From NCBI GenBank assembly GCA_963703665.1, contig CAVPFB010000005.1, positions 343,680-407,679 on the forward strand: 64,000 bases of DNA, written 5' to 3'. Below are positions 9,317 through 18,396 of the stretch, piece after piece; the first letter of the stretch is position 1; each line of letters opens with the position of its first letter. Below the pieces are notes generated by a model. It was not told the DNA's origin and made no database searches. It saw only the letters and a program-made list of their open reading frames with translations. Position numbers and translations under genes: made by a program. Source of the DNA: AP-15 sp963703665 (lineage in GTDB: Bacteria; Pseudomonadota; Alphaproteobacteria; ATCC43930; CGMCC-115725).

Positions 9317-10723
9317 CTAATTCCCGGCGGCGCGCCCGGCCGCTCGCGCCGCCACCGCTCCTGGCTTGGTCAGCGCGCTGTCGATTTCGTCGATCGTGCG
9401 GCCGCGGGTCTCCATGGCGATCAGCCAGAAGGCGAGAGCGCCCAGCACGTACCAGGACGCGAAATAATTAAAGCCGGGGATCAGCGCGTCGAGCGTCGCC
9501 TTTGGGCTGACAAGGTTCGACGAGCCCGCGATCAGCGCCAATCCGGCCGGGCCGATAAACTTTCCGAGATTGCCGACGCCATAAACGAACCCCATGCCGC
9601 TGCCGCGCAGCCGGGCCGGCCACAACTCGCCCATATAGGGCCCGACGATCGAGTAATTGCCGCTGCCCATGAAGCTTTGCAGCAAGATCATCACGAAGAA
9701 CATGGAAGCGCCGCCAATGAAGACATTGTGCAGATAACCGGCCAGTGACATGAACAGCGCCGAGACCAAGCAGCTGACGATGCCCGAGGCGCGGCGCCCC
9801 CACGCGTCGGAGATCCACGAGCAGAAGAACCGGCCGGCGATCGCCATGAGGCTGACCCAAATCACCAGCTTGGATGCCTCGGACGGGGTGATCTTGAGCA
9901 CCATGACGAACAAGGTCACCATCCACAGCGCCAGCGCGACCCCGCCGGTCTGAGTCAACCCGGTCAGGCAGCCGGCGATGATGCTGCGCGGATATTTGAA
10001 GATCTCGAGCCAACGCGTGTGCTCGATCACGGGCGGCACCGCCGGCAAGGCAATTTTCGCGGGATCCATCTTCAGCGCCCAGGCGAGCGCCCGCCGCGCC
10101 TCCTCGACCCGACCTTGGCGCAGCAGCCAGTGTGGCGATTCTGGGACGAACGCGCGGATGTAGAGGCACAGAAACGCCGGCAGCAACCCGGCCGCGACCA
10201 TCCCGCGCCAGCCGATATGGGGTGCCGCAAACGCGCCCAGCAGTGCCGCCAGCAATTGGCCCGCCGGCAGCATTGTCGTGGTGATCCCCGTGAACCAGCC
10301 GCGCTTGCTGGCGGGAGAAAACTCCTGCATCAGGGTGATGTCGACCGAATACAGGCCGGTTACCGCGAACCCAACAAAGAAGCGGCAAGCGACCAGATAA
10401 ATCCACCCTCCCTCCGGCGTCAGCGCCATGGCGCCGGTCGCGAGCGAAACGTTCAGCACCGCGGTGATCAGCGCCTTGCGCCGGCCGACCTTGTCGGCCA
10501 TCCAGCCGTACATCAGCGAGCCGAACGGCGCGCTGACACCCGAGGCGAGCAGGATCGCGCCCGACTGCCCGTAGTTCAGATGCCAGTCCTTTACGACAAA
10601 CGCCAGAACGAAGCCGATCAGGAAGAAGTCGAAGAAATCGAGCATGTCGCCAAGCGTCGCGGCGCCGGCGATCTTCCACTGATTGGTAGTCAGCTTCTTC
10701 TGCTGCTCCAATAACTCCAACAT
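9317..10723 (-). CDS. MFS transporter, sugar/organic-acid type
   Basis: 468 residues with 12 predicted membrane segments. MFS signatures: GWMADKVGRRKALI between helices 2 and 3, RFFVGFAVTGLYS in helix 4, PESPHWLLRQGRVEEA at the end of helix 6 (typical of the sugar-porter and aromatic-acid/sialate branches), and a second GRR-type loop SDAWGRRASG. ATG at 10723 is preceded by GGGAGAACGCG. It is convergent with the three hydroxyacid dehydrogenases, so lactate or a related hydroxyacid is a plausible substrate, though that is inferred from location only. Confidence 0.85.
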   Translation of the reverse strand: MLELLEQQKKLTTNQWKIAGAATLGDMLDFFDFFLIGFVLAFVVKDWHLNYGQSGAILLASGVSAPFGSLMYGWMADKVGRRKALITAVLNVSLATGAMALTPEGGWIYLVACRFFVGFAVTGLYSVDITLMQEFSPASKRGWFTGITTTMLPAGQLLAALLGAFAAPHIGWRGMVAAGLLPAFLCLYIRAFVPESPHWLLRQGRVEEARRALAWALKMDPAKIALPAVPPVIEHTRWLEIFKYPRSIIAGCLTGLTQTGGVALALWMVTLFVMVLKITPSEASKLVIWVSLMAIAGRFFCSWISDAWGRRASGIVSCLVSALFMSLAGYLHNVFIGGASMFFVMILLQSFMGSGNYSIVGPYMGELWPARLRGSGMGFVYGVGNLGKFIGPAGLALIAGSSNLVSPKATLDALIPGFNYFASWYVLGALAFWLIAMETRGRTIDEIDSALTKPGAVAARAAGRAAGN

Positions 10724-10902
10724 CGCGTTCTCCCTAATCCTGGCATCGGGGGCGGCGTCGCGAAACGGTTATCCCGTTCTCAACGAGGTTCTGGGGCGAC
10801 TGTCGCTGCAATCGCCAAGCCCGGCCGCGTGCGGCCGGCCGGACATTACGTGAAGCTCGTCTACGCTGGCAATGGCCGATACCGCCGCGCGCAGCAGACC
10901 GC

Positions 10903-11367
10903 TCAGTACCCGCCGGCGCTGCAATAATGCCAGGTCGAGCCGTCGGACCCGTAGAGCAATGCCAAACGCTGGTTCCCGTCATGGGCAACGACGACCCGGA
11001 AGCGCTGACCGGTGCATGGCGAAGCCCCGGCCCCGGCCGGCTTCGGCAATTTTTTCGCGACGGCACAGCTCACCGCCCAATCGGGCAGGCTGGCCGGCGC
11101 GGCGGCGAGCCGCTTGCCGTCGGCGAGGACGAAATAGTCGACCGGCTGGCCGCCCTTGACATCGGCATGCAGCGCCAGCGTGCCGTAGCGCGATCGGTAG
11201 AAGCCGGCCTGCTGGCCGCCGTCGCTCGCACCCGAAGCCACCGCGCGAAACGTCAGCGCGCCGCAAGCCGGCGGCCCCTTTGCCGCCGGGTGCTTCGTCG
11301 CTGCGAAGGCGCCGACGGCCATCATTCCGAGTGCCAGCCCGGCGCATGCTGCAATGATCCGCTTCAT
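10903..11367 (-). CDS. Secreted protein of unknown function
   Basis: 154 residues with a clear signal peptide (MKRIIAACAGLALGMMAVGAFA, cleavage after AFA). The mature part has four cysteines (PPACGAL, AVSCAV, ASPCTG, WHYCSAGGY) that could form two disulfides, and a repeated small beta-type pattern. I do not recognise a family. ATG at 11367 follows GGGGAGAC. Periplasmic location inferred. Confidence 0.7.
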   Translation of the reverse strand: MKRIIAACAGLALGMMAVGAFAATKHPAAKGPPACGALTFRAVASGASDGGQQAGFYRSRYGTLALHADVKGGQPVDYFVLADGKRLAAAPASLPDWAVSCAVAKKLPKPAGAGASPCTGQRFRVVVAHDGNQRLALLYGSDGSTWHYCSAGGY

Positions 11368-11496
11368 GTCTCCCCTCCCCCCATCTGCTGCGAAGACAGG
11401 TTATAGCGCGGCCAATGCGCCGGCAGTAGGGTCCGCCGCACCGCCGCTGGGATCGAGGATCGCAGCCTCCGGCTAGGTGTCGAGAGCGGCATTCCC

Positions 11497-12225
11497 ATGC
11501 ACAGCCGTTTTGTGATCGCCGTAATGTTTAGCCTCGCCACGGCCTCGGCGCATGCGGCGGCCCTGGCGATCGTCATGGCGGTCGACGTCTCCGGCAGCGT
11601 GACGCCTGATTCCTACATCTTACAGCGTGACGGCATCGCCCGTGCCTTTGAGGATCCGCGGATGCTGAAGGCGATCACCGCGGCTCCGGGCGGGATCGAG
11701 GCCTTGGTCCTCGAATGGTCCGACCCCAATGAAATCACGATCACCGTCGGGTGGACGCGGGTGACCGACAATCGGAGCGCCGCCGCGTTCGGCGCCGCCG
11801 TGCACGCGACGACGCGCAGTTCGCGCGGGCTGACCGCGATCGGCCCGGCTCTTGCAGCGGCCGCCGCGCAATTTGACCATCTGCCGCTGCCGGCGGCACG
11901 GCGGGTCATCGACATCTCCGGTGATGGCATCGCCAACCTCGGCGAGCCGCCGCAGGCGGTGCGCGACCGGCTCGTCCAAGCCGGCCTGACCATCAATGCG
12001 CTCGCAATATTAACCGAGGAACCATGGCTCGAAGACTACGATCGCGACAATGTGATCGGCGGCCCGGGCGCCTTTGTCCTCGCCGTGCGCGACTTCCACA
12101 GCTTCGCCGAAGCGATGCTGAGAAAGCTGGTGCAAGAGGTGGCGAGCGCGAGAACCCCGATTATCGCTGGGGAGAGCAAGCTTACGACTGGTGGAGCGCC
12201 GCCCACCGAGAGGCACGGATTTTGA
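11497..12225 (+). CDS. DUF1194 (von Willebrand A-like) secreted protein
   Basis: 242 residues: signal peptide of ~22 residues (MHSRFVIAVMFSLATASAHA), then a vWA-type domain with an almost canonical metal-ion site DVSGS at about residue 30, a T in RSSRGLTAIG, and DISGDGIANLG at about 135. This matches the DUF1194 family of alphaproteobacteria, whose function is not established. The last ~20 residues after VASARTP look like a non-conserved tail. Confidence 0.85.
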   Translation: MHSRFVIAVMFSLATASAHAAALAIVMAVDVSGSVTPDSYILQRDGIARAFEDPRMLKAITAAPGGIEALVLEWSDPNEITITVGWTRVTDNRSAAAFGAAVHATTRSSRGLTAIGPALAAAAAQFDHLPLPAARRVIDISGDGIANLGEPPQAVRDRLVQAGLTINALAILTEEPWLEDYDRDNVIGGPGAFVLAVRDFHSFAEAMLRKLVQEVASARTPIIAGESKLTTGGAPPTERHGF

Positions 12226-12345
12226 GGCTTGGTACCCTGGCTTTTCCGTCATGCTCGCGACCGGGGGCGGCGAGGGAGAAAAAACGGCTGTCATTCACCG
12301 GTTCGTTCCACCCGTGGCCAAGCTGGCGGCAGCAGCGACTGAAGA

Positions 12346-13047
12346 CTATCGGCCCTTGGCCGGTTCGTGGTGGAGCCGCATAAACGCCGATGTCGCTTTG
12401 ATCGCCCGTTGCTCGGCCTCGACCGGCGCGAGCCGCGCGGCAACACCCAAAAGCAAGCCCACCATCAGCCCCTCCCACAGAAGCCCCAGATATTGCGTCG
12501 CCATCTCGGCTGGCTCTCCCGGGCCAAGGAGCCCAGCCGACTGGGCGCTCGTCAGCAGCTGCACCAGCACGTTGCGCGTGGCGTCTCGGCCGGCGGTGTC
12601 GAGCGTCCGGGCTATCTCGGGCGAGCGCGTCGCCTCGGCAATTGCGAGGCGGAATGCCGCGATGACCGAGGGGTGGGAAATCTCACGCAAAAGGTTCGTC
12701 GCAACGGCGGTCAGCGTCGACGCGAGCATTTGCCTGCTGTGCGGTATCGGCAACCCGGAGGCTAATCGCATCCGCTCGGTACGGCTTCTGATGCACGCGA
12801 CCAGAACCGCATGCTTGCTGCCGAAATTCGCATAAAGATCACGTTTTGAGACTTTGGCGCGGGTCGCGATCTCAAGCGTGGTGGTAGCGGCATAACCTTC
12901 TTCTGTGAACGCCTTGAACGCGGCGCCCAGGATGCGCTCGCACATCGGGTTATGAACCGCGGGGTTCTGGACCGCGCAATCCTGGCCCGCAGAATTCTGG
13001 ACCGCGGGGTTCTGCGCCACGGCCGAGGCGCTTGCGGGCTTTTTCAT
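12346..13047 (-). CDS. TetR/AcrR-family transcriptional regulator
   Basis: 233 residues. HTH domain at about residues 38-85: ERILGAAFKAFTEEGYAATTTLEIATRAKVSKRDLYANFGSKHAVL, split here as ERILGAAFKAF and TTLEIATRAKVSKRDLYANF, the standard TetR recognition helix. The C-terminal ligand domain is poorly conserved. Start set at ATG 13047 with GAGG just upstream; a TTG three codons earlier is less likely. The N-terminus before the HTH carries four copies of a five-residue repeat (QNPAV, QNSAG, QDCAV, QNPAV). Divergent from an MFS carrier, with two identical-type dyads between them, so it probably represses that carrier and itself. Confidence 0.85.
   Translation of the reverse strand: MKKPASASAVAQNPAVQNSAGQDCAVQNPAVHNPMCERILGAAFKAFTEEGYAATTTLEIATRAKVSKRDLYANFGSKHAVLVACIRSRTERMRLASGLPIPHSRQMLASTLTAVATNLLREISHPSVIAAFRLAIAEATRSPEIARTLDTAGRDATRNVLVQLLTSAQSAGLLGPGEPAEMATQYLGLLWEGLMVGLLLGVAARLAPVEAEQRAIKATSAFMRLHHEPAKGR
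12956..13015. repeat. Four 15-base tandem repeats inside the TetR gene
   Basis: Units ACCGCGGGGTTCTGG, ACCGCGCAATCCTGG, CCCGCAGAATTCTGG and ACCGCGGGGTTCTGC follow each other with an exact 15-base period. They keep the reading frame and encode a repeated pentapeptide in the disordered N-terminus of the regulator. Confidence 0.8.
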
Positions 13048-13071
13048 GTGCCTCAAAATTCAGCTTTCAAT

Positions 13072-13113
13072 GGTACCGAGCCGTACCTATACTCCGAGGT
13101 ACTGTTAGGTACC
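13072..13113. promoter_or_regulatory. Twin operator dyads for the TetR regulator
   Basis: Two copies of the same dyad, GGTAC-N6-GTACC, at 13072-13087 (spacer CGAGCC) and 13098-13113 (spacer TGTTAG), 26 bases apart start to start, lying between the divergent TetR (start 13047) and MFS (start 13136) genes. The architecture and placement are those of TetR-family operators. Confidence 0.7.
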
Positions 13114-13135
13114 AGTCACTTTGCCCGAGGCCGCC

Positions 13136-14488
13136 ATGAGTGTCCAGACTTCTCGGTCCGCAAGCGCGCAACAAACCCCCGCCCTGCCCGGTGCGGTCGC
13201 CGACACCTATCCCATTGGGGCGCCAAAGGAGGCGTGGTTCGTCGTTGTACTTTTGTTCCTGTTCATGGCGATCAACTTTGCCGACAAGGCGGTGATCGGG
13301 ATCGCCGCGGTCCCGATGATGCACGATCTTAGGCTTACTCCGAGCCGGTTCGGACTGATCGGCTCGAGCTTTTTCCTGCTGTTTTCGGTCTCGGCGATTC
13401 TTACAGGCTTCATCGTCAACCATGTGCAGACGCGCTGGGCGTTGCTGGTCATGGGGCTCGTTTGGGCGCTGACTCAGTTTCCGATGCTGGGAAATGTCGG
13501 GTTTGCGATCGTTGTGGCGTGCCGGATCATTCTCGGCGCCGGCGAAGGACCGGCTTATCCGGCGGCGCTGCATTCGGCCTTTAAATGGTTTCCCGACGAG
13601 CTGCGGACTTTGCCGACCGCGGTGGTGACGCAAGGCGCTGGTATCGGTGTCTTGGTGGCGCTGCCGCTGCTCAATTGGGTCATTGTCCACCATTCCTGGC
13701 GCTGGGCTTTTGGCGTGCTCGGCATCGTCGGCTTGGCCTGGACCGGGGCCTGGCTGGTGCTTGGACGCGAGGGCTCAATCGCCGCTGGCCAGCCAGCGGG
13801 TGCGGCACCGGCTTTCCAACGGGTCCCCTATGGACGGCTGTTGCTGAGCCCGACAATCGTGGCGTGCTGGTGCGCGAATTTCGGCGCCTATTGGGGCCTG
13901 TCGCAGGCGCTTTCCTGGCAGGGCGCATTTCTGATCAAAGGGCTGGGCTTCGCGCAGGGGTCGATCGGCCTGTTGGGGGCGCTGCCGGCGGCGGCGAGCG
14001 CGGTCGTGGTGATCGCCTCCGGCTGGTATTCGCAGCATCTGATCTCGCGCGGGGTATCGAGCCGGATGGCGCGCGGCTTGTTCGGCGGTGCCTGCGTGGC
14101 ACTCGGCGGCGCGGCGCTGGTGATCATGCCTTACGTGCCTGACATTCCACTCAAGATCGGCCTGACGACGATCGGCGTGGCGCTGCCGTCGGTGATCTAC
14201 GTGATGACCAATACCGTCGTCGGCGAAGTGACACCTGTCGCTCAGCGCGGCGCGTTGCTCGCCATCGGCACCGCCGTCAGCAGCTCGGCCGGGCTCTTGG
14301 CGCCTTACGTTATGGGCCGCGTCATCGAGAGGGCGGCGACCTCGCTCGCCGGCTTCAACACCGGCTTTATGATCTGCGGCGTCATCATGCTGATCGGCGG
14401 CGCCATCGGGATGGCTTTGATACGCCCCGAGCGCGAGGCAAGGCGGTGGCGGAGCGAAATGCCGCTGGCGGCGGTCGGGCCGGCTTGA
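13136..14488 (+). CDS. MFS transporter, anion:cation symporter-like
   Basis: 450 residues, about 12 membrane helices. Features of the ACS branch of MFS: INFADKAVIGIAAVPMMHDL in helix 1, RIILGAGEGPAYPAALHSAFKWFP in helix 4 (the GEG-P motif common in hexuronate/phthalate/tartrate carriers), and HHSWRWAFGVLGI at helix 6. The ATG at 13136 sits behind CCCGAGG; a TTG at 13121 is an alternative. Probably controlled by the divergent TetR regulator through the two dyads upstream. Substrate is likely an organic anion. Confidence 0.85.
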   Translation: MSVQTSRSASAQQTPALPGAVADTYPIGAPKEAWFVVVLLFLFMAINFADKAVIGIAAVPMMHDLRLTPSRFGLIGSSFFLLFSVSAILTGFIVNHVQTRWALLVMGLVWALTQFPMLGNVGFAIVVACRIILGAGEGPAYPAALHSAFKWFPDELRTLPTAVVTQGAGIGVLVALPLLNWVIVHHSWRWAFGVLGIVGLAWTGAWLVLGREGSIAAGQPAGAAPAFQRVPYGRLLLSPTIVACWCANFGAYWGLSQALSWQGAFLIKGLGFAQGSIGLLGALPAAASAVVVIASGWYSQHLISRGVSSRMARGLFGGACVALGGAALVIMPYVPDIPLKIGLTTIGVALPSVIYVMTNTVVGEVTPVAQRGALLAIGTAVSSSAGLLAPYVMGRVIERAATSLAGFNTGFMICGVIMLIGGAIGMALIRPEREARRWRSEMPLAAVGPA

Positions 14489-14605
14489 GGAGGCCCACGG
14501 AATTGCCCCGGAGAGCTTCGCCAGCTTGTGCTCGCGTGCGTATAATCCATCACCCGCCGCCTTGCGCGCACAAAACCCTGCTCCAGGTTCAATCGCCGCG
14601 GTCGT

Positions 14606-15736
14606 TCAGATGCAGTAGGTGCGGATCGGGGCGAAGCCGTTGAACCCGACCGAGGCGTAGCTCGCGGTATAGGCGCCGGCCGCCAGGATCTCGACCTTGT
14701 CGCCGATTTCGAGGCCGAGCGGCAGCCGGTAATCGGTCCGCTCGTAGAGGATGTCGGCGCTGTCGCAGGTCGGCCCGGCGAGGATCACCGGGCCGCAGGC
14801 CCCGCCGCGTCCGGGTGTGGCGATGCGGTATTTTATGCTCTCGTCCATGGTTTCGGCGAGGCCGTTGAACTTGCCGACATCGAGATAGACCCAACGGCGC
14901 CCGTCGTCGCCACCTTTGTCGGAAATCAGCACAACCTCGCTCTGGATCACGCCGGCATCGCCGACCAGCGAGCGGCCGGGCTCGATGATGATTTCCGGCA
15001 GGTGGTTGCCGAAATGCCGGGTGACCGCCGCCATGACGGCTCGCGCATAGCGCTCTACCGCCGGCACCTCGCCGGTGTAATGCGCCGGAAATCCGCCGCC
15101 GATATTGACCATGCGCAGATCGATGTCGGCCTCGGCGAGCAGCGAGAACATCCGCGCCGCGGCCCCGACCGCACCATCCCATTGCCGCAGATCGGTCTGT
15201 TGCGAGCCGACGTGGAACGACACGCCGTAGGGGTCGAGGCCCAGATCGCGCGCCCGGCGCAAGAGCTCGACCGCCATCTCCGGGGCGCAGCCGAACTTGC
15301 GCGACAGCGGCCACTCGGCCCCGGCGCAATCGACCAGGATCCGGCAAAAGACGCGCGCACCCGGCGCCGCGCGCGCCAGCTTGCCGAGCTCGTGCACGCT
15401 GTCGAAGGCGAACAGCCGCAGCCCCGCGCCATAGGCAAAGGCGATGTCCTTTTCCTTTTTAATCGTGTTGCCGAACGACAGCCGTTCCGCGGCGACGCCG
15501 CTGTCGAGGCACAGCTCGACTTCGCCCCGGCTCGCCACGTCGAAGCTGGCTCCCTTATGCTCGAGCATGGCGATGATGGCGGGGGCCGGGTTGGCCTTGA
15601 CCGCGTAATAAATTCGGGCCAATGGCAGATGCCGGCACAAAACGTCGTAAGCCGCGGCGATCGCGGCCAAGTCGACGACGAGGCACGGCGTCTCGGGCGA
15701 ATTTTCGGCGAGGAAACGCGAAATCCTCTGATTCAT
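14606..15736 (-). CDS. Ornithine/lysine decarboxylase, PLP type (fold III)
   Basis: 376 residues, close to the length of alphaproteobacterial and eukaryotic-type ornithine decarboxylases. The PLP lysine is in YYAVKANP (Lys about 48); SFDVASRGEVEL, the HVGSQ block, GGGFPAHY (phosphate-binding glycine loop) and EPGRSLVGDAG are all in order. The catalytic cysteine of the other subunit is in GPTCDSAD, and the terminal FNGFAP is the usual substrate-side block. Reaction: decarboxylation of ornithine (or lysine) to putrescine (or cadaverine), the first step of polyamine synthesis. Lacks the features of the longer diaminopimelate decarboxylases. Confidence 0.9.
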   Translation of the reverse strand: MNQRISRFLAENSPETPCLVVDLAAIAAAYDVLCRHLPLARIYYAVKANPAPAIIAMLEHKGASFDVASRGEVELCLDSGVAAERLSFGNTIKKEKDIAFAYGAGLRLFAFDSVHELGKLARAAPGARVFCRILVDCAGAEWPLSRKFGCAPEMAVELLRRARDLGLDPYGVSFHVGSQQTDLRQWDGAVGAAARMFSLLAEADIDLRMVNIGGGFPAHYTGEVPAVERYARAVMAAVTRHFGNHLPEIIIEPGRSLVGDAGVIQSEVVLISDKGGDDGRRWVYLDVGKFNGLAETMDESIKYRIATPGRGGACGPVILAGPTCDSADILYERTDYRLPLGLEIGDKVEILAAGAYTASYASVGFNGFAPIRTYCI

Positions 15737-16241
15737 TATTAGGGTTCATCCTTCCCGCGAAGCGGCTGAGCAAAACAGCTGCTGCCGGCCAGACCCGGAG
15801 CCGTGGCGACGTGTCGAGCCACGCCGCTGCAGCTTCGGGTTTTGACCGAAAGCAATTCGGAAACGAGGGCCGGCCAGGCGCTGAGGCCCGGCTCGGTCGG
15901 ATTTGTGCTGCTTAGCTCAGACTACTCGGGTCGATGACCCGGTTGCCCCGCCCGCGCAGGCGGGTTCCGCGAAGGTTCGCGTCAGGGCAGGGCACCACGC
16001 CCCTCAGTCGGATAGCAACCATATCGACCTCCCTCTCGGGACCGGCGTTGCGGCCGGACGACCAAAAAGGACGCGTTACGTCGTTGCATAACCACCATGG
16101 GCCATAGGCACGTGCGAGTGCGTCGAGGCCTCGATAGATACGCCGATTCGCTCGGAACGCAAGCGGCTATTCCCGAAAATTTTTCGGCTGAGCACGCCGC
16201 GCCGCTCTTCTCACTCAAGCCCGATAGACCGGTGCTCGCGC
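15737..16241. other. 505-base intergenic region without a supported gene
   Basis: No frame here has a family resemblance or convincing ribosome site. The stretch contains the GC-rich hairpin CCCGCCTGCGCGGGCGGGG-type (15945-15965, seen as CCCGCCCGCGCAGGCGGG), which could end transcription from either side. It should also hold the ornithine decarboxylase promoter. Confidence 0.4.
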
Positions 16242-16637
16242 TCAACTCGCCGGCACGACCTGCCACGGGCCGTAACACTGCGCTACGTAGGGATAATAGC
16301 CGGCCGGGTTGGGGCAATAATACCAATCATTCTGCCCCGCGGCATAGCTGTAATAGCCGTAAGCCGGCGGGTAGTAGCCCCATTCCCAGGGAGATCCCAG
16401 CCCGAGGCCGAGCCCAGAGTCGAACCCGTGGCGAAACCCACCGTGAACTCCGCCGGCATGAAATCCTCGGCCCTGAAAGCCGCCGCCATGGAAGCCGCCG
16501 CCATGGAAGCCGCCGTGCGGTGCGGCAAAGGCCGCACCAGAGGCGCCAAGGATGGCGGAAAACAGGGCGGCCGTGGCGGCGCGCGCGAACGTCCTTTTCT
16601 TCGATGGCCGGAGGGCCGTTTCACTGGATCGGTACAT
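16242..16637 (-). CDS. Small secreted Gly/His/Tyr-rich protein
   Basis: 131 residues. ATG at 16637 has AGGAG twelve bases upstream; longer forms lack this. After a basic start (SKKRTFARAATAALFSAILGASGAAFA) that looks like a signal peptide comes a low-complexity block of HGGGF repeats at about residues 40-75, then a Tyr/Pro/Gly-rich part (YYPPAYGYYSYA) with two cysteines near the C-terminus. Similar small proteins are common in alphaproteobacteria, function unknown; a cell-envelope location is likely. Confidence 0.7.
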   Translation of the reverse strand: MYRSSETALRPSKKRTFARAATAALFSAILGASGAAFAAPHGGFHGGGFHGGGFQGRGFHAGGVHGGFRHGFDSGLGLGLGSPWEWGYYPPAYGYYSYAAGQNDWYYCPNPAGYYPYVAQCYGPWQVVPAS

Positions 16638-16889
16638 CGACAAACTCCTGTGAACCCCGCGCCGAATTCGCCGCCCGAACGGGCCGAAGCGACGTTCCGC
16701 TGGTTCGCGATGCACTCCATGTGTTGCCGCCGGACAGCGCCGGCACTGAAATTTCGGTAAAAATTGGTAAACCAAACCAGTCGGGACCGAGCCCGCCGAT
16801 CCGCCCCTTGCGGCCGGGAGAACGTTCGTTGATTTCAGGGCTGTCCAGCGGACGCGGCGGCAACCGGGCGCCGGCCGGTAGGCGCCGGC

Positions 16890-17375
16890 TCAGCCGAGCG
16901 CTTTTTCCAGCAGATCCAGTGCCGCGATCGAAAACGTGCGCATGTTGTCGACGCGGTCGGCCTTGCCGGTCTCGACGGTCATCGAGCGCTCGCCGCTGGG
17001 GCCGATCACGGCGATGGAGGAATGCCCGGCGGCATGGCCATAGCGGCTGCCGGTCGGCCCGGCGGTCCCGGTCTCGCCGATCGACCAGCTGGTGGCGAGC
17101 TTGCCGCGGATCTTGCGGGCGAACAGCAGCGCATAGGCCTCGGTCGAGGGGGTGATGCCGGTCAATTCCTGGTCGGTCACGGCGAGCAGCGCCGCGCGCG
17201 ACTGGCGCGTGTAGACGACGGCACCGCCCATGAAATAGGCCGACGCGCCGGCGATCGCCAGGAGCGCCGCCGAAATCATCCCGGCGGTCGAGGATTCGGC
17301 GATCGAGATCGTCTCGTTCTTCGACTTGAGCCTGGCCGCGATCCGCTCCGCCTGGGGCAATAAATCCTGTAACAT
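16890..17375 (-). CDS. pncC: CinA-family nicotinamide-nucleotide amidohydrolase
   Basis: 161 residues, the size of stand-alone PncC. Family blocks in order: ISIAESSTAGMISAALL with the catalytic serine, GASAYFMGGAVVYTRQSR, and SWSIGETGTAGPTGSRYG. Members deamidate nicotinamide mononucleotide to nicotinic acid mononucleotide in NAD recycling. ATG at 17375 follows GGAGG. Slightly atypical: the usual GIAGPGG motif reads GTAGPTG. Divergent from the crotonase gene at 17430. Confidence 0.85.
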   Translation of the reverse strand: MLQDLLPQAERIAARLKSKNETISIAESSTAGMISAALLAIAGASAYFMGGAVVYTRQSRAALLAVTDQELTGITPSTEAYALLFARKIRGKLATSWSIGETGTAGPTGSRYGHAAGHSSIAVIGPSGERSMTVETGKADRVDNMRTFSIAALDLLEKALG

Positions 17376-17429
17376 CTCTCGACCTCCATTCCGTTGTGTC
17401 GGCATCCCTGCGCGCGAGGCACCCCCGCA

Positions 17430-18209
17430 ATGAGCTACCAGACGATCCTCTACGCCGAGGATGGGCCGGTCGGGACCCTGACCCTGAACCGCCCCGAGGA
17501 CGGCAACATGTTCACCGCGATCATGTGCCAGGAAATCCGCGATTGCATCAACCTCGTGCGCCGCGAGACGCGCACCCGCGTTCTCGTGATCACCGGCGCC
17601 GGCAACCGCTTCTTTTGCATCGGCGGGCGCAAGGAGGCGATGGAGGACACATTGCTCTATCCGGGCGTGCTGCCGGTGCTCGACATGTATGAGTTGATCG
17701 AGCGGCTGCAAAAGCCGGTGATCGCTTCGGTCAACGGCTACGCGGTCGGCGGCGGCAATGTGCTGCAGGTCATGTGCGACATCACCATCGCCAAGGAGAG
17801 CGCCATCTTTCGCCAGGTGGGGCCGATGATGGGCAGCTTCGACGCCGGCTACGGCACCTGGTATCTCGAAGACCTGGTCGGCAAGAAAAAGGCGAAGGAG
17901 ATCTGGTTCCGCAACCCACGGCTTTCGGCGCGCGAGGCGCTCGAGCTCGGCATGATCAACCAGGTCGTCCCCGATGCCGAACTGGCAGCGGCGACGCGCG
18001 TGATGGCGCTCGAGATCGCCGAGCGCGGCGCCTTTGCCCTCGCCGCGATCAAGACCGCGTTCAGCGCCCGCCACGGCGGCGTTGGCGGGTTGTCGCGCAT
18101 GGCCCACGACCTCCTGCTGCGCGGCTATCTCGAAACCGACGAATTGCACGAGCTCGGCCGCGCCTTCGCCGAGCGCCGCAAACCTGACCCGGAGAAGTTC
18201 GGGCATTGA
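17430..18209 (+). CDS. Crotonase-family enzyme, BadI/MenB-like
   Basis: 259 residues with the crotonase fold: VITGAGNRFFCIGG (oxyanion hole) at about residue 50 and VNGYAVGGGNVLQVMCD at about 105. The block GPMMGSFDAGYGTWYLEDLVGKKKAKEIW, shortened here to GSFDAGYG and KKAKEIW, is specific to the MenB/BadI subgroup (1,4-dihydroxy-2-naphthoyl-CoA synthase and 2-ketocyclohexanecarboxyl-CoA hydrolase). The typical GGD of MenB is GGR here. Its neighbours are an acyl-CoA ligase and a second enoyl-CoA hydratase, not other men genes, so ring cleavage of an alicyclic acyl-CoA fits better than menaquinone synthesis. That assignment is inferred. Confidence 0.8.
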   Translation: MSYQTILYAEDGPVGTLTLNRPEDGNMFTAIMCQEIRDCINLVRRETRTRVLVITGAGNRFFCIGGRKEAMEDTLLYPGVLPVLDMYELIERLQKPVIASVNGYAVGGGNVLQVMCDITIAKESAIFRQVGPMMGSFDAGYGTWYLEDLVGKKKAKEIWFRNPRLSAREALELGMINQVVPDAELAAATRVMALEIAERGAFALAAIKTAFSARHGGVGGLSRMAHDLLLRGYLETDELHELGRAFAERRKPDPEKFGH

Positions 18210-18240
18210 GGATGACGCTGCAGGGGATGTGTTTTTCTTC

Positions 18241-18266
18241 CTCTCCCCCCGCTCGCGGGGGGAGAG
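18241..18266. repeat. Perfect GC hairpin, dispersed-repeat type
   Basis: CTCTCCCCCCGC-TC-GCGGGGGGAGAG, a near-perfect 12-base stem after the crotonase stop, continuing into GGCAGAGTGAGGGGGG. A common intergenic repeat in proteobacteria; it could also reduce read-through to the downstream ligase. Confidence 0.5.
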
Positions 18267-18396
18267 GGCAGAGTGAGGGGGGTGTCGGATGCGAGCAGCG
18301 GCGGACGCCCAACTCCCCCTTCCCGCCGCTGCACGCCCTGCTCCTCCCTCTCCCCCAGCAGGCGAAGCGGGGCTCAATCGCCAGAAGACGGCCGCT

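Noticed and set aside
12956..13015. CRISPR-like repeats
   Set aside because: Units are adjacent without spacers and keep the coding frame; it is a minisatellite. No CRISPR array was seen anywhere.
16097..17155. Plus-strand frame of 352 codons
   Set aside because: Runs antisense through the secreted Gly-rich protein and pncC, has no ribosome site and no recognised domain.
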